Shown in pieces: positions 19,306 through 27,802 of a DNA stretch of 64,000 nt. Origin of the DNA: Erythrobacter sp. WG (lineage in GTDB: Bacteria; Pseudomonadota; Alphaproteobacteria; Sphingomonadales; Sphingomonadaceae). The translations under genes were made by a program, and so were the position numbers. Location of the stretch: positions 1-64,000 of the forward strand of contig NZ_JAPFGY010000009.1 in NCBI RefSeq assembly GCF_026586795.1, read 5' to 3'. The notes under the pieces were generated by a model that saw nothing but the letters and a program-made list of their open reading frames with translations, did no database searches and was not told the DNA's origin. The number at the start of each line of letters is the position of its first letter. Positions within the stretch are counted from its first letter, which is position 1.

Positions 19306-19752
19306 TCAGCTTGTCTCTTCCGAGAAGGATGGCACCGGCGTGATCGGGTCCGACAGGCGGATGCCGTCGAGGATCTGCGCTGTCCTGTCCCGCACGTCGA
19401 GCAGCAGCGCCCGAGTGCGGCATTCGCCTTCCTCGAGACAGTTGTTGCACTTCTCGTGCGCATAGCGGCTGGCGCAGGGCACCAGCGCGAGGCTGCCGCG
19501 CATATGGCGGATGAGATCGCCGTAGGTGATGTCGATCGGCGGGATCGCGAGCCAGTAGCCCCCGTCGCGCCCGCGCTGGGACTCGACTAGCCCCGCCCGG
19601 GTCAGTTCGGAGAGGATCACCGTCAGGAACTTGGCCGGGATCTTCTGCGCCTCCGCGATCGCGCCGAGTTGCACTGGCCCTTCGCCATAATGATCGGCAA
19701 GATGCTGCATGGCGCGGATCGCATAGCGGGTCTTCTGCGAGAGCATGGTCAT
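19306..19752 (-). CDS. Rrf2-family regulator with four-cysteine cluster motif
   Basis: Winged-helix regulator (148 aa) of the Rrf2 family (IscR, RirA, CymR, NsrR). N-terminal MLSQKTRYAIRAMQHLADHY and IPAKFLTVILSELTRAGLV form the DNA-binding domain with wing SQRGRDGGYWLA. Cysteines C93, C102, C105 and C111 sit where IscR and RirA hold an Fe-S cluster, with one more Cys than usual. CymR, the sulfur regulator, lacks these. A dyad overlaps its start codon. It likely controls itself and the yezD-TonB-TauE-Amj genes. Confidence 0.88.
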   Translation of the reverse strand: MTMLSQKTRYAIRAMQHLADHYGEGPVQLGAIAEAQKIPAKFLTVILSELTRAGLVESQRGRDGGYWLAIPPIDITYGDLIRHMRGSLALVPCASRYAHEKCNNCLEEGECRTRALLLDVRDRTAQILDGIRLSDPITPVPSFSEETS

Positions 19753-19775
19753 TGTCTATCGTGGGGGTAGGCAAT
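19751..19775. promoter_or_regulatory. Imperfect 25-base dyad at the Rrf2 start, probable autoregulatory site
   Basis: ATTGTCTA (19751-19758) and TAGGCAAT (19768-19775) are inverted repeats matching at seven of eight positions, separated by nine G-rich bases. The length fits Rrf2-family operators (about 25 bases). It overlaps the start codon of the regulator gene. Confidence 0.55.
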
Positions 19776-19888
19776 GAGGTCAAGGCCTGCGCCGCAATGT
19801 TGCCGCAATCCTTGCGCGGCTTGCGCGGTGAACCGTTCGTCGCATGGCGCTGTCCCCTTGCCCCGGACGCGTCCTACACGCGGTGCCC

Positions 19889-21091
19889 ATGGCCGCCGCT
19901 CCCGACCGCAATGCACCCAAGCCCGACGATGGAGCGCCGGACTATTGCGACCTCGATCCGTTCACCGTCTCAGCGGCCGGGCACGACTTCACCTTCTATC
20001 CGCATGGGCAAGACCGGCTGAAGGCGCTCGTCGAAGAGATCGACAGCGCGCGCGAGAGCCTCAGGGTCTTCTACTACCTGTTCGATTCCGACACCTCGGG
20101 CACCATGGTGCGCGACGCGCTGATCCGCGCGGTGCGGCGCGGGGTGTCGGTCGATCTCATCGTCGATGCCTTCGGCAACGATGCGGGCGCGGCCTTCTTC
20201 GAGCCGCTGGTCGAGGCGGGCGGGCATTTCGCGGTGTTCTCGCCCAAGTGGGGGACGCGCTATCTGGTGCGCAACCACCAGAAGTTCACCATCGTCGACA
20301 ACGCGCGGGTGATGACCGGCGGGGCGAACATCTCGGACCATTACTTCGCGATCCCTGCCGAGAACGGCTGGTGCGACCTGTCGGTGCTGGTCGAAGGGCC
20401 GGTGGTCGAACAGTTCACCCGCTGGTTCGGCCTGCTGAAGAACTGGGTGGCGAGCGCGGCGGACGGCCGCACGCGCCAGCTGCGACGGCTGCGCGGCATC
20501 GTGCAGGACTGGCAGGGCGGCGATGGTCCGGTGCGCCTGCTGGTCGGCGGCCCGCTGGTGCGCAAGGGGCACTGGGCCTGGGTGTTCCGCAAAGATTTGG
20601 TCGCCGCGCGGCGGCTCGATGCGGTGTCGGCCTATTTCTCGCCGCCAAGGAGCTTCCGGCGTCTCATCGCACGCGTCGGGCGCCGGGGCGAGGCGCGCTT
20701 CATCATGGCCGGCAAGTCCGACATTTCCGCCGCGATCTCGATGGCGCGGATGCTCTACGGCCAGCTCCTGCGCGCGCGGGTGAAGATCTACGAATTCGCG
20801 ATCTGCAAGCTCCACATGAAGCTGCTGGTGGTCGACGACAAAAGCTACTTCGGCAGCGCCAATCTCGACAAGCGGTCCTTCCGCATCAATGTCGAACTGA
20901 TGGTGCGGGTCGAGGATGCGGGGCTTGCCGCCAAACTGCGCGAGATGATCGACCACCTCGAGGAATCGAGCGATCCGATCACGCCTGCCTGGTATGCGAA
21001 GAACAGCACTCCGCTCACCCGGCTGCGCTGGCGGATCGCCTACTGGATGAGCCTCGCCGATTACCGGATCAGCAAGGTCGGCACGCGCTAG
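19889..21091 (+). CDS. Phospholipase D / cardiolipin synthase-type protein
   Basis: Two-HKD-motif enzyme (400 aa). The motifs are H130-x-K132-x4-D137 in RNHQKFTIVDNARVMTGGAN and H309-x-K311-x4-D316 in CKLHMKLLVVDDKSYFGSAN. Members make cardiolipin or transfer phosphatidyl groups. No N-terminal membrane helices precede the catalytic part, unlike ClsA, so it is nearer the ClsB/C or PLD-like group. The start is taken as ATG 19889; ATG 19844 in the same frame is possible and neither has a strong ribosome site. Confidence 0.85.
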   Translation: MAAAPDRNAPKPDDGAPDYCDLDPFTVSAAGHDFTFYPHGQDRLKALVEEIDSARESLRVFYYLFDSDTSGTMVRDALIRAVRRGVSVDLIVDAFGNDAGAAFFEPLVEAGGHFAVFSPKWGTRYLVRNHQKFTIVDNARVMTGGANISDHYFAIPAENGWCDLSVLVEGPVVEQFTRWFGLLKNWVASAADGRTRQLRRLRGIVQDWQGGDGPVRLLVGGPLVRKGHWAWVFRKDLVAARRLDAVSAYFSPPRSFRRLIARVGRRGEARFIMAGKSDISAAISMARMLYGQLLRARVKIYEFAICKLHMKLLVVDDKSYFGSANLDKRSFRINVELMVRVEDAGLAAKLREMIDHLEESSDPITPAWYAKNSTPLTRLRWRIAYWMSLADYRISKVGTR

Positions 21092-21097
21092 TCTGGA

Positions 21098-21698
21098 TCA
21101 GCGGCAGCCATGCAGCGCCCGGTCGATCTCGCGCTGGGCGGCGAGGAGATCGAAGGTTTCGTGCAGGATCGCCATCGTCCGGTCCTTCGACCCGTCATTG
21201 ACGACGATCACTACAAGGTCGGGGTATCGCAGCGACTGGATCGACAGGTGATCGCAATCGACCGGCCCTTCGCCCAGCACATAGGGCGCAAGCTCGCGCA
21301 CCGCGAAAAGGTTCGCCGCGTGGCGGGTCTCCTGCCGCCGCGCGGCACCGATGCGGCGGATCATCAGCACGGCGCACAGGCCCGCCAGCAGCGCACCGCC
21401 GGCCATCGCCGCCCACGCCCCACTGCTCGCGCAAGGGCTCGCCGCCGCTGGCGGAGACCTGGAGAGAAGCCGCGGTGCCCTCCGCAACCTGATAATCGTG
21501 GGGAAATTCGGTGCGAACAATGGTGAGGCCGGGGCGCGCGGTGCGCTGCATCCCGACGACCGCGACGCCGCGCTCGGCCGTGTTGAACGCGGCCCCGGCG
21601 CTGGTCAGCGAACACGTGCTGTCGCGGCCGCGCAGGTCCACAAAGGAGACGGAGGTCGATCCGACAACGGTGCGCAACGCCGGGCGAGCGGGCGGCGA
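21098..21698 (-). pseudogene. Decayed gene: sensor/membrane segment fused to a glycosyltransferase-2 fragment
   Basis: No single open frame explains this stretch. One reverse frame (21698 to about 21440) reads as a plausible extracytoplasmic segment with FVDLRGRDSTCSLTSAG. The next frame continues with a membrane helix (AAMAGGALLAGLCAVLMI). It then shows a short block, RYPDLVVIVVNDGSKDRTMA followed by ILHETFDL, that matches the nucleotide-binding start of family-2 glycosyltransferases, and stops soon after. It therefore appears to be a frameshifted, partly deleted or chimeric remnant. Original function unknown. Confidence 0.45.
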
Positions 21699-21855
21699 CT
21701 AGGCAGAATGGTTAAGATCTGCGTGGATCAATAGCTTGCGGGGCGAAGGGCAGGCCACCTATCCTTTCGCGCTGATACCAATGCGATAGCTTTCAGAAGA
21801 CGTGCTTTGCAATTTTTAGCGCTGTCGATGCCAATTCTCCGCGAAGCCGTGAAGG

Positions 21856-21921
21856 CGTCAACCTACGCTTGACGTTTAGCCGTCAATGAGGCATTGACGA
21901 TTCGTCAACATGGAATTGACG
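21856..21921. promoter_or_regulatory. Array of three CGTCAA-N7-TTGACG operators
   Basis: Three 19-base dyads with identical six-base arms and seven-base spacers lie at 21856-21874, 21881-21899 and 21903-21921. Their spacers differ (CCTACGC, TGAGGCA, CATGGAA), so the arms are the conserved part. Gaps between sites are six and three bases. The array ends at the GGAGAG ribosome site of the next gene, so occupancy would block transcription or translation start. TTGACG also resembles a sigma-70 -35 hexamer. Confidence 0.85.
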
Positions 21922-21930
21922 GAGAGTGTC

Positions 21931-22479
21931 ATGAACTACATAAGGGAACAGGATATCCGCGACCAGACAGCGGCGGTGATGGTCGCATGGGCGCAAAGTT
22001 GCGATCCGCCCTTCACCGGCGAGACGATTGACGGGTACCGCGAAGCAATCAGCGCCGCCCACTGCATTGCCGACGAAGGACGTCTGATCCTCCACCGCTG
22101 GGTCGATGCCGCCCGTCGCACCGGCATGAGCTGGGCCGAGATCGGCGCGGTGCTGGGCATTTCAAAGCAGGCCGCGCAGCAGCGGTTCCGCCCCGCAGCC
22201 GACCTTGAGGAGTTCGGCGTGGACGAAGGCGAGATCGTCGTGCGCTCGGGCGCCACCGCGTTCAACGAGATGACCATCCTGCGCGAGGAGGGTCGCAAGG
22301 GCAACGAGCTGATCGGCGTCGGCCCGCTGGTGCTCAGATTTCGCCGCACCCCGCAAATCTGGGAGTACCGCCGCGACATCGGGCTCGCCTCGTTCGTCGA
22401 TCTCGAGCGGCAGGGCTGGACGCTTGCGGCAAGCTGGCTGCCGTTCCGCTACTGGAAGCGGCCCGTCGCCGCAGACTGA
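21931..22479 (+). CDS. Uncharacterised helix-turn-helix protein
   Basis: A soluble protein of 182 residues and no recognised full-length family. Residues about 64-88, TGMSWAEIGAVLGISKQAAQ followed by QRF, form a sigma-region-4-like helix-turn-helix. The N-terminal 60 residues are helical. The C-terminal half (about 100-182) looks like a compact alpha/beta domain with Trp-rich ends (WEYRRDIG, LPFRYWKRP). The ATG at 21931 follows GGAGAG by four bases; the ATG at 21910 lies inside the third operator and lacks a ribosome site. The array upstream suggests autoregulation. Confidence 0.75.
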   Translation: MNYIREQDIRDQTAAVMVAWAQSCDPPFTGETIDGYREAISAAHCIADEGRLILHRWVDAARRTGMSWAEIGAVLGISKQAAQQRFRPAADLEEFGVDEGEIVVRSGATAFNEMTILREEGRKGNELIGVGPLVLRFRRTPQIWEYRRDIGLASFVDLERQGWTLAASWLPFRYWKRPVAAD

Positions 22480-22490
22480 CCCGCCGCGCG

Positions 22491-24011
22491 CTATTCGTGG
22501 CCCCAGTCCGAATAGTCCTTGAAGTTGGGCGAGGTGAACTTGGTGATGTCGCTCTGGAAGTGGAGCGGCACGTTGCCGGTCGAGCCGTGGCGCTGCTTCG
22601 CGACGATCAGCGTCGCGCGGCCCACGAGCCCCTCGAACTTCTCCTCCCACTGGCGGTACTTCTCTTGCACGTCGGGCGTCGAGGAGGCGTCGGGCGTGTC
22701 GGGCTTGACCAGCAGGTGGTAATAGTCCCCGCGGAAGATGAACCACACCATGTCCGCGTCCTGCTCGATCGAGCCTGATTCTCTGAGGTCTGACAGCTGC
22801 GGGCGCTTGTCCTCGCGGCTTTCAACGGCGCGGCTGAGCTGCGAGAGCGCGATCACCGGGACCTGCAATTCCTTCGCCAGCGTCTTGAGGCCGCGGCTGA
22901 TCTCGGAGATTTCGTTCACGCGATTGTCGTTCGCCCGGCCCGAGCCCTGCAGCAGCTGCAGGTAGTCGACGATGATGAGCCCGATATCGTGCCGCCGCTT
23001 CATCCGGCGCGCGCGGGTGCGCAGCGCGGCGATGGTCAGCGCGGGGGTGTCGTCGATGTAGAGCGGCAGTTCGGCGAGGCGCTGGCTGGCGTAGGAGAGC
23101 TTCTGGAAGTCCTCGCGGGTCAGCTTGCCGCTGCGCAGGGCTTCGGAGGAAATCTCGGCCTGTTCGGCGAGGATACGCGTCGCCAGCTGGTCAGAGCTCA
23201 TTTCGAGGCTGAAGAAGGCGACCGGCGCGCCGTAGTTGAACTCGCCGCCCTCGCGCTGCCAGTTGAGGTGGGCCTCTGCGCAGTTGAAGGCGATGTTGGT
23301 GGCGAGCGAGGTCTTGCCCATGCCCGGGCGCCCGGCGAGGATCACGAGGTCGGAATTGTGGAGGCCGGATGTCTTCTGGTCGATCGTGGCAAGGCCCGTC
23401 GTCTTGCCCGACAGGCCCCCGCCCGAGTTCATCGCGGCCTCGGCCATCTTGATCGCGGTCATCGCCGCTTCGCGGAAGGTCGCGGCCTCGCGCCCCGTCG
23501 CCGCCCCTTCCGCAACCTTGAACAGGTCCGCTTCGGCCTGCGCGATGCGCTCCATCGGCGAGGTGTCTTCCGAGGTATCGAGCGCGCCTTCCACCAGGCC
23601 CCGCCCGACGCTGACCAGCTCGCGCAGGAGGGCAAGGTCGTAGACCTGCTGGGCCAGCTCGCGCGGCACCAGCAGGCCCGCACCGCTCGCGGTGAGCTGC
23701 GCGAGGTACGACGTGCCACCCAGTTCCTTCAGCGCCTCGTCGGCCTCGAAGAACGGGCGAAGCGTCACCGGCGAGGCGGTGGCATTGCGCTCGATCAGGG
23801 TGAGCACGCGGTCGTAGATTCGGCTGTGCAGGGGCTCGAAGAAGTGCTCGGGCCGGATCGGGACCTGCAATTCCTCGATCACCCGGTTGTCGATCAGCAC
23901 CGCGCCGAGAAACGCAGCCTCCGCCTCGAGGTTGGCGGGCAGCTTGCGCGCGACGAGGTCGCTTTCGCCGGCTTGCGGCTTGATCGGGGTCACTTTTTCG
24001 GGTTCGGCCAT
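22491..24011 (-). CDS. dnaB: Replicative DNA helicase DnaB
   Basis: Hexameric helicase that unwinds DNA ahead of the replisome (506 aa). The N-terminal primase-binding domain contains NLEAEAAFLGAVLIDN. The RecA-like motor has Walker A GRPGMGKTS (227-235), FFSLEMSSDQLATRIL, Walker B LIIVDYLQLL and the arginine-containing RPQLSDLRESGSIEQDADMV. The ATG at 24011 starts MAEPEKVTPIKP; an upstream GTG or ATG frame to 24047 is less family-like. Its stop lies 11 bases from the convergent HTH gene. Confidence 0.96.
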   Translation of the reverse strand: MAEPEKVTPIKPQAGESDLVARKLPANLEAEAAFLGAVLIDNRVIEELQVPIRPEHFFEPLHSRIYDRVLTLIERNATASPVTLRPFFEADEALKELGGTSYLAQLTASGAGLLVPRELAQQVYDLALLRELVSVGRGLVEGALDTSEDTSPMERIAQAEADLFKVAEGAATGREAATFREAAMTAIKMAEAAMNSGGGLSGKTTGLATIDQKTSGLHNSDLVILAGRPGMGKTSLATNIAFNCAEAHLNWQREGGEFNYGAPVAFFSLEMSSDQLATRILAEQAEISSEALRSGKLTREDFQKLSYASQRLAELPLYIDDTPALTIAALRTRARRMKRRHDIGLIIVDYLQLLQGSGRANDNRVNEISEISRGLKTLAKELQVPVIALSQLSRAVESREDKRPQLSDLRESGSIEQDADMVWFIFRGDYYHLLVKPDTPDASSTPDVQEKYRQWEEKFEGLVGRATLIVAKQRHGSTGNVPLHFQSDITKFTSPNFKDYSDWGHE

Positions 24012-24148
24012 GGCCCGCCTGATGCGCGCGTGGGACGCGCGCGGCAAGGGCTCGGGGCGGCGATATTTTTTTCGCGCGCTGTGGATAGTGGGGAGAGCGT
24101 GTCGAAGTGCTTGAAGTGCGTGCCCTCCATCTGCGAAGGCGTGACGTC

Positions 24149-24682
24149 ATGGCCGAGCCGCCGTCCGATTCCCTGCCTCCCTCCCTCGCGCCCGGCGGTG
24201 CGGGCGCGCATCGCATCGCCCACATTACCCTGGACGAGGCGACGATCCTGTGGCGCAATGCCGATGTGGAGCAGGAGCGCCGGGTCGCGATCTACGACCT
24301 GATCGAGGAGAACACCTTCAAGCCGCTGCGTTCCGCCGAACGCGGGGCGCCGGGTCCCTATCACCTCCACCTGTCCGTCACCGACGGGCGACTGGCGATG
24401 GATATCAAGGACACGGGCGAGCAGCTGCTCGAGACTCTGCTGATCGGCATGGCCCGCTTCCGCCGCCCGATCCGCGAGTATTTCGCGATCTGCGACAGCT
24501 ATTACCAGGCGATCCGCAAGGCGACCCCGGCCGAGATCGAGACCATCGACATGGCGCGCCGCGGCATCCACAACAACGCCGCCGAGCTGTTGCTGGAGCG
24601 GCTGGACGGCAAGGTCGCGACCGATTTCGCCACCGCGCGGCGGCTGTTCACGCTGATCTGCGTGCTGCACATCAAGGGCTGA
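24149..24682 (+). CDS. UPF0262 family protein
   Basis: Conserved alphaproteobacterial protein of unknown function (177 aa). Recognisable blocks are EQERRVAIYDLIEENTFKP, MARFRRPIREYFAICDSYYQ and IDMARRGIHNNAAELLLERL, with the late TARRLFTLICVLHIKG. The ATG at 24149 has GAAGG nine bases upstream. It is followed after five bases by the GH25-like gene, and further by cdd, as a likely operon. Confidence 0.9.
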   Translation: MAEPPSDSLPPSLAPGGAGAHRIAHITLDEATILWRNADVEQERRVAIYDLIEENTFKPLRSAERGAPGPYHLHLSVTDGRLAMDIKDTGEQLLETLLIGMARFRRPIREYFAICDSYYQAIRKATPAEIETIDMARRGIHNNAAELLLERLDGKVATDFATARRLFTLICVLHIKG

Positions 24683-24687
24683 GGGGC

Positions 24688-25413
24688 ATGGCAAGAGGGG
24701 GCAAATCGCGCGCGCGCGGCGCGCCGCGGCGCTGGTTGTGGCGCCTTGCGGCTCTCGCGGCCCTGTTCGGCCTCGCCTTCGCCGCGTGGCTGTGGTGGGA
24801 CATGCGCTCATGGCGTCCCGACCCCGGCCTCTACCCCGAACAGGGCGCCTTCCTGCCCGCGGGCGGCGGTGAGGTGCGCTTCGCGACGCTGAAGGCGGTC
24901 GGCGCGCAGTTCGTCTACCTGCCGCTTGCGCCGGGCGATCCCCGGGCCGAGGCACCCGGCGGCTTCGCCGATCGCTTCGTGCGCGCCCGCGCGGCAGGCC
25001 TGAGGGTCGGCGTGGTGCTGGAGTTCGACCCATGCCTCGGCGCCGACGCGCAGAGCGGCGTGTTCGCGCAGATGGTGCCGCGCGACGCCGATCTGCTGCC
25101 GCCGGCGCTGGGCCTTTCCTCGCTGGCCGAGAGCTGCGCGCCCAAGGTCAGCGATGCCGCGGTGGAGAGCGAGCTGATGACGCTCATCAACCAGATCGAG
25201 ACCCATGCGGGCAAGCCCGTGATCCTCAAGCTGTCGCGCGGCTTCCAGGAACGGCACGGCACCGCCACGGCGCTCGCGCGAGACCTGTGGCTGTCGCGCG
25301 ACCGGGCGCGGCCCGACTATGCAGGCCGCCCCTGGCTGCTATGGAGCGCCAACGGCGCGCTCGTCACCGAGGCAAGTGCAAGCCCGGTGGAGTGGGTGGT
25401 GGTCCAGAAATGA
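24688..25413 (+). CDS. GH25-lysozyme-like protein, probably catalytically degenerate
   Basis: A membrane-anchored protein (241 aa; helix about 16-36) whose extracytoplasmic part resembles the TIM-barrel of family 25 muramidases. Matching parts are YPEQGAFLPAGGGEVRFATLK, AVGAQFVYLPLAPGDP and PVILKLSRGF. In active GH25 enzymes the first strand carries Asp (GIDVSHHQG); here this reads GAFLPAGGG, and the Asp-x-Glu strand is also not apparent. It overlaps cdd as ATGA. Function is therefore more likely binding or structural, or none. Confidence 0.65.
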   Translation: MARGGKSRARGAPRRWLWRLAALAALFGLAFAAWLWWDMRSWRPDPGLYPEQGAFLPAGGGEVRFATLKAVGAQFVYLPLAPGDPRAEAPGGFADRFVRARAAGLRVGVVLEFDPCLGADAQSGVFAQMVPRDADLLPPALGLSSLAESCAPKVSDAAVESELMTLINQIETHAGKPVILKLSRGFQERHGTATALARDLWLSRDRARPDYAGRPWLLWSANGALVTEASASPVEWVVVQK

Positions 25414-25835
25414 GCCTCTCGGACAAGCAGGAAGCCGATCTCATCGCCGCCGCCCAAGCTGCGGCCGAGCACGCCTATGCGCCCTATTCCGATTATCCCG
25501 TGGGCGCCGCCCTGCTGTTCGAGGACGGTGCGGTGATCACCGGCTGCAATGTCGAGAACGCCAGCTACGGCCTTGCCCTGTGCGCGGAGACGGTGGCGGT
25601 GGCCAAGGCCCTGGGCGAGGGCCGGCGCGGGGGGCTCGCGGCGGTGGCGGTGGTCGGCCTCAAGGCCGATGCCGAGCCGATCACGCCGTGCGGGCGTTGC
25701 CGCCAGGTGCTGAACGAGGTTGCGGCGCTCGGCGGCACGGACCCGCTGGTGCTCTGCGTGAGCAAGGACGACGTGCGGCGGGTCAGCCTGTCCGAGCTGC
25801 TCCCGCACGCTTTCGGACCGGGGCACCTCGGCTGA
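25410..25835 (+). CDS. cdd: Cytidine deaminase
   Basis: Zinc enzyme of pyrimidine salvage converting cytidine and deoxycytidine to uridine forms (141 aa, the usual homotetrameric length). Substrate loop NVENASYGLALCAETVAV contains the catalytic CAE. The second zinc motif is PCGRCRQVLNE. The ATG overlaps the GH25-like stop codon. Confidence 0.95.
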   Translation: MSLSDKQEADLIAAAQAAAEHAYAPYSDYPVGAALLFEDGAVITGCNVENASYGLALCAETVAVAKALGEGRRGGLAAVAVVGLKADAEPITPCGRCRQVLNEVAALGGTDPLVLCVSKDDVRRVSLSELLPHAFGPGHLG

Positions 25836-25839
25836 TCCC

Positions 25840-25900
25840 GTTCGCCTCAAGCGCAGTCGAGAGGCCGAGCGCAGGTGTCTCGACTTCGCTCGACACGAAC
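25840..25900. repeat. REP-like element between convergent genes
   Basis: The gap between the cdd stop and the carboxypeptidase stop holds GTGTCTCGACTTCGCTCGAC at 25875-25894 followed by ACGAAC, plus a related CAGTCGAGAGGCCGAG just upstream. Together they can fold as hairpins. Such GTTCG/TCTCGACTTCGCTCGA sequences are common dispersed repeats in sphingomonad genomes (general knowledge), and may act as a bidirectional transcription end. Confidence 0.5.
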
Positions 25901-25910
25901 TGACCAAGAC

Positions 25911-27050
25911 TTAGGCGTCGCGATCCTCCAGCCACTCGACCAGAGCGGCGAGGCATTCGCGCCCCAGCAGCTTGCAGCGTTCCGGCGACCAGCCCTGTTC
26001 GGGCTCCGGGAAATCGGCCAGATCCTTGTAGGGCATCTCCAGCGTCATCGACACCGCGCCGAAGCGTTCGGCGAGCTGGTTGGTGCTCATGCTGAGGTTG
26101 GCCTTGCCCGCAGGGGCCTTGGGATACCCGAGCTTCGTCTGGAAATCGGGCGTGCGGCGCTCGAGGATGCGCTGGTAGCGGTAGAAGCCCTCACCCTGTT
26201 CGTCCTTCCACGAAGGGATGCCCTCGAACCCGGCGAGGAACACCGCCGGGATCGCCTCGTCGGCATGGACGTCCATCGCGAAGTCGACGCCGGTCTGGTC
26301 CATGCGGCCCCGGATGGCGAGCACTTCGGGTGACCGATCTGCCGAGGGTTCGGCCCATTCACGGTTGAGGTTGGTGCCGACCGCGTTGGTGCGCAGGTGC
26401 CCACGGCGCGAACCATCGGGGTTGCAATTAGGCACGATATGCAGGCGGCACTTGGCCCGCAGCGCGCGTGCGACCGGATCGGCGGGATCGGTCAGGCAAT
26501 CGAGTGCGCCTTCCATCCACCATTCCGCCTGCGTCTCGCCCGGGTGCTGGCGGGCGTAGAGCCACACCTTGACCGGCCCCTCGCCCATCTCGAGGCAGTC
26601 GATCGGCTGGCCGTCGAGCGTGGTGCCGAGCCGGACGTAGTCGACCCCTTCGCAGGAGGCGGCGTCGGCGATGAGATCGTGGTGGCGCTCCATCGAATAG
26701 GGCGCAAAATAGGCGCACCAGAAGACGCCGCCTGACGGCAGGAAGCGGATTGTCAGGGTGCCGCCGTCCTCGTCCTTGTCGTAGGTCGACCGGGCGCGCT
26801 CCCAGTAGTCGCGGTCTTCCGAGACGCAGGCGTCATAGCCGGGCCAGCCGCCCGGATAGGCGCTGGCGCCAAGGCCGGTGAGCTTCAGCACCACCTCCTC
26901 GCCGGCGGGCGAGGAGACGCGGAAGTGGAACCACTGGAAGAACTCGGAACCGTGGTCGCGGCGGATCGCGAGGCGGGCGGTCCGCCCCTCGATCCCCAGC
27001 ACGTCGATATTGCCGCTGTCGAAGCCGGCATCGATGAAAAGAGCGGTCAT
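25911..27050 (-). CDS. M14-family cytosolic-type zinc carboxypeptidase
   Basis: Metallocarboxypeptidase of the AGBL/Nna1-like bacterial group (379 aa). An N-terminal beta domain ([13 protein letters not shown]) precedes the catalytic domain. Zinc ligands lie in [16 protein letters not shown] (His, Glu) and MDVHADE (His). The substrate-site phrase is [20 protein letters not shown], and the general base Glu is in [11 protein letters not shown]. No signal peptide. The ATG at 27050 overlaps the upstream lipoprotein stop as ATGA. Confidence 0.9.
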   Translation of the reverse strand: MTALFIDAGFDSGNIDVLGIEGRTARLAIRRDHGSEFFQWFHFRVSSPAGEEVVLKLTGLGASAYPGGWPGYDACVSEDRDYWERARSTYDKDEDGGTLTIRFLPSGGVFWCAYFAPYSMERHHDLIADAASCEGVDYVRLGTTLDGQPIDCLEMGEGPVKVWLYARQHPGETQAEWWMEGALDCLTDPADPVARALRAKCRLHIVPNCNPDGSRRGHLRTNAVGTNLNREWAEPSADRSPEVLAIRGRMDQTGVDFAMDVHADEAIPAVFLAGFEGIPSWKDEQGEGFYRYQRILERRTPDFQTKLGYPKAPAGKANLSMSTNQLAERFGAVSMTLEMPYKDLADFPEPEQGWSPERCKLLGRECLAALVEWLEDRDA

Positions 27051-27682
27051 TGGGTTCCTTGCAGCTTCCGGACGTCGATCGTCACGGTCTCGCCATTGCC
27101 ACCGGGGAAGTCCCGGAACAAGGCCGCGGCGAGCGTGCGGGCGCTGGCGTCGACCTGCGCATAGGGCGACTTCACCCCGGTCGCGATCTGCGCCCGGCCT
27201 TCCCACAGGGTGGTCCCGCCGCTGCGGGCGATGCGCAACTCGAGCGTGGTCGTCGCCTGAGGGCTCTCGCGGCCGCCGCCGAGATTGAGCCCGACGCCGA
27301 CCCCGGCGCCCGATCCGAAACCGCCCGTTCCGCCGCCGACACCGACGCTGACCGGCCCGCGCCGGTCGACGGGGGCGGCGACGATCGGCGCGCGAGAGGT
27401 GCGGATCGCGGCGGTCTGCGCGCCAGGCGCACCTTCGGGAACGACGGTGTAGCCGAGCCGCGTCAGCTCGCTCGTCACCGCTGCCGCAAAGGCGCGCCGC
27501 GCGGCCTCGTTGGCGATCGGTTCGGGGAAGGTGATGGCGATCGTGCCGCTGCCGAGACCCTCCCGCTCGGCCGGGGGTGCGACAAAGCGGGTCACCTCGA
27601 CCGGGCCGGTGTAGGGGGTGGTCGCGCAGGCCGAGAGGATGAGCGCGGCGGCGGCGGGGGCGATCAGGGGAAGGCGAGGCAT
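27047..27682 (-). CDS. DUF4136-like lipoprotein
   Basis: Lipoprotein (211 aa) with signal [20 protein letters not shown] and lipobox Cys19. The body has a DUF4136-type pattern, [20 protein letters not shown], a Gly-rich loop ([20 protein letters not shown]) and a closing [20 protein letters not shown]. Role unknown. It is translationally coupled to the carboxypeptidase. Confidence 0.75.
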   Translation of the reverse strand: MPRLPLIAPAAAALILSACATTPYTGPVEVTRFVAPPAEREGLGSGTIAITFPEPIANEAARRAFAAAVTSELTRLGYTVVPEGAPGAQTAAIRTSRAPIVAAPVDRRGPVSVGVGGGTGGFGSGAGVGVGLNLGGGRESPQATTTLELRIARSGGTTLWEGRAQIATGVKSPYAQVDASARTLAAALFRDFPGGNGETVTIDVRKLQGTQ

Positions 27683-27802
27683 GGGGCGTGTCCTTTCGTC
27701 GGGGGGCGGCAGTATAGGCCGCTACCCGCGCCTGCGACACCTACCGTTTGTCTGCTTCAGGTTGAGATTTTGTCGACCGGTTTCGTGCTAAAGGCCCGCG
27801 CC

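Noticed and set aside
24078-24090. TGTGGATAG near the dnaB start as a DnaA box
   Set aside because: A single eight-of-nine match without companions is expected by chance in 64 kb.
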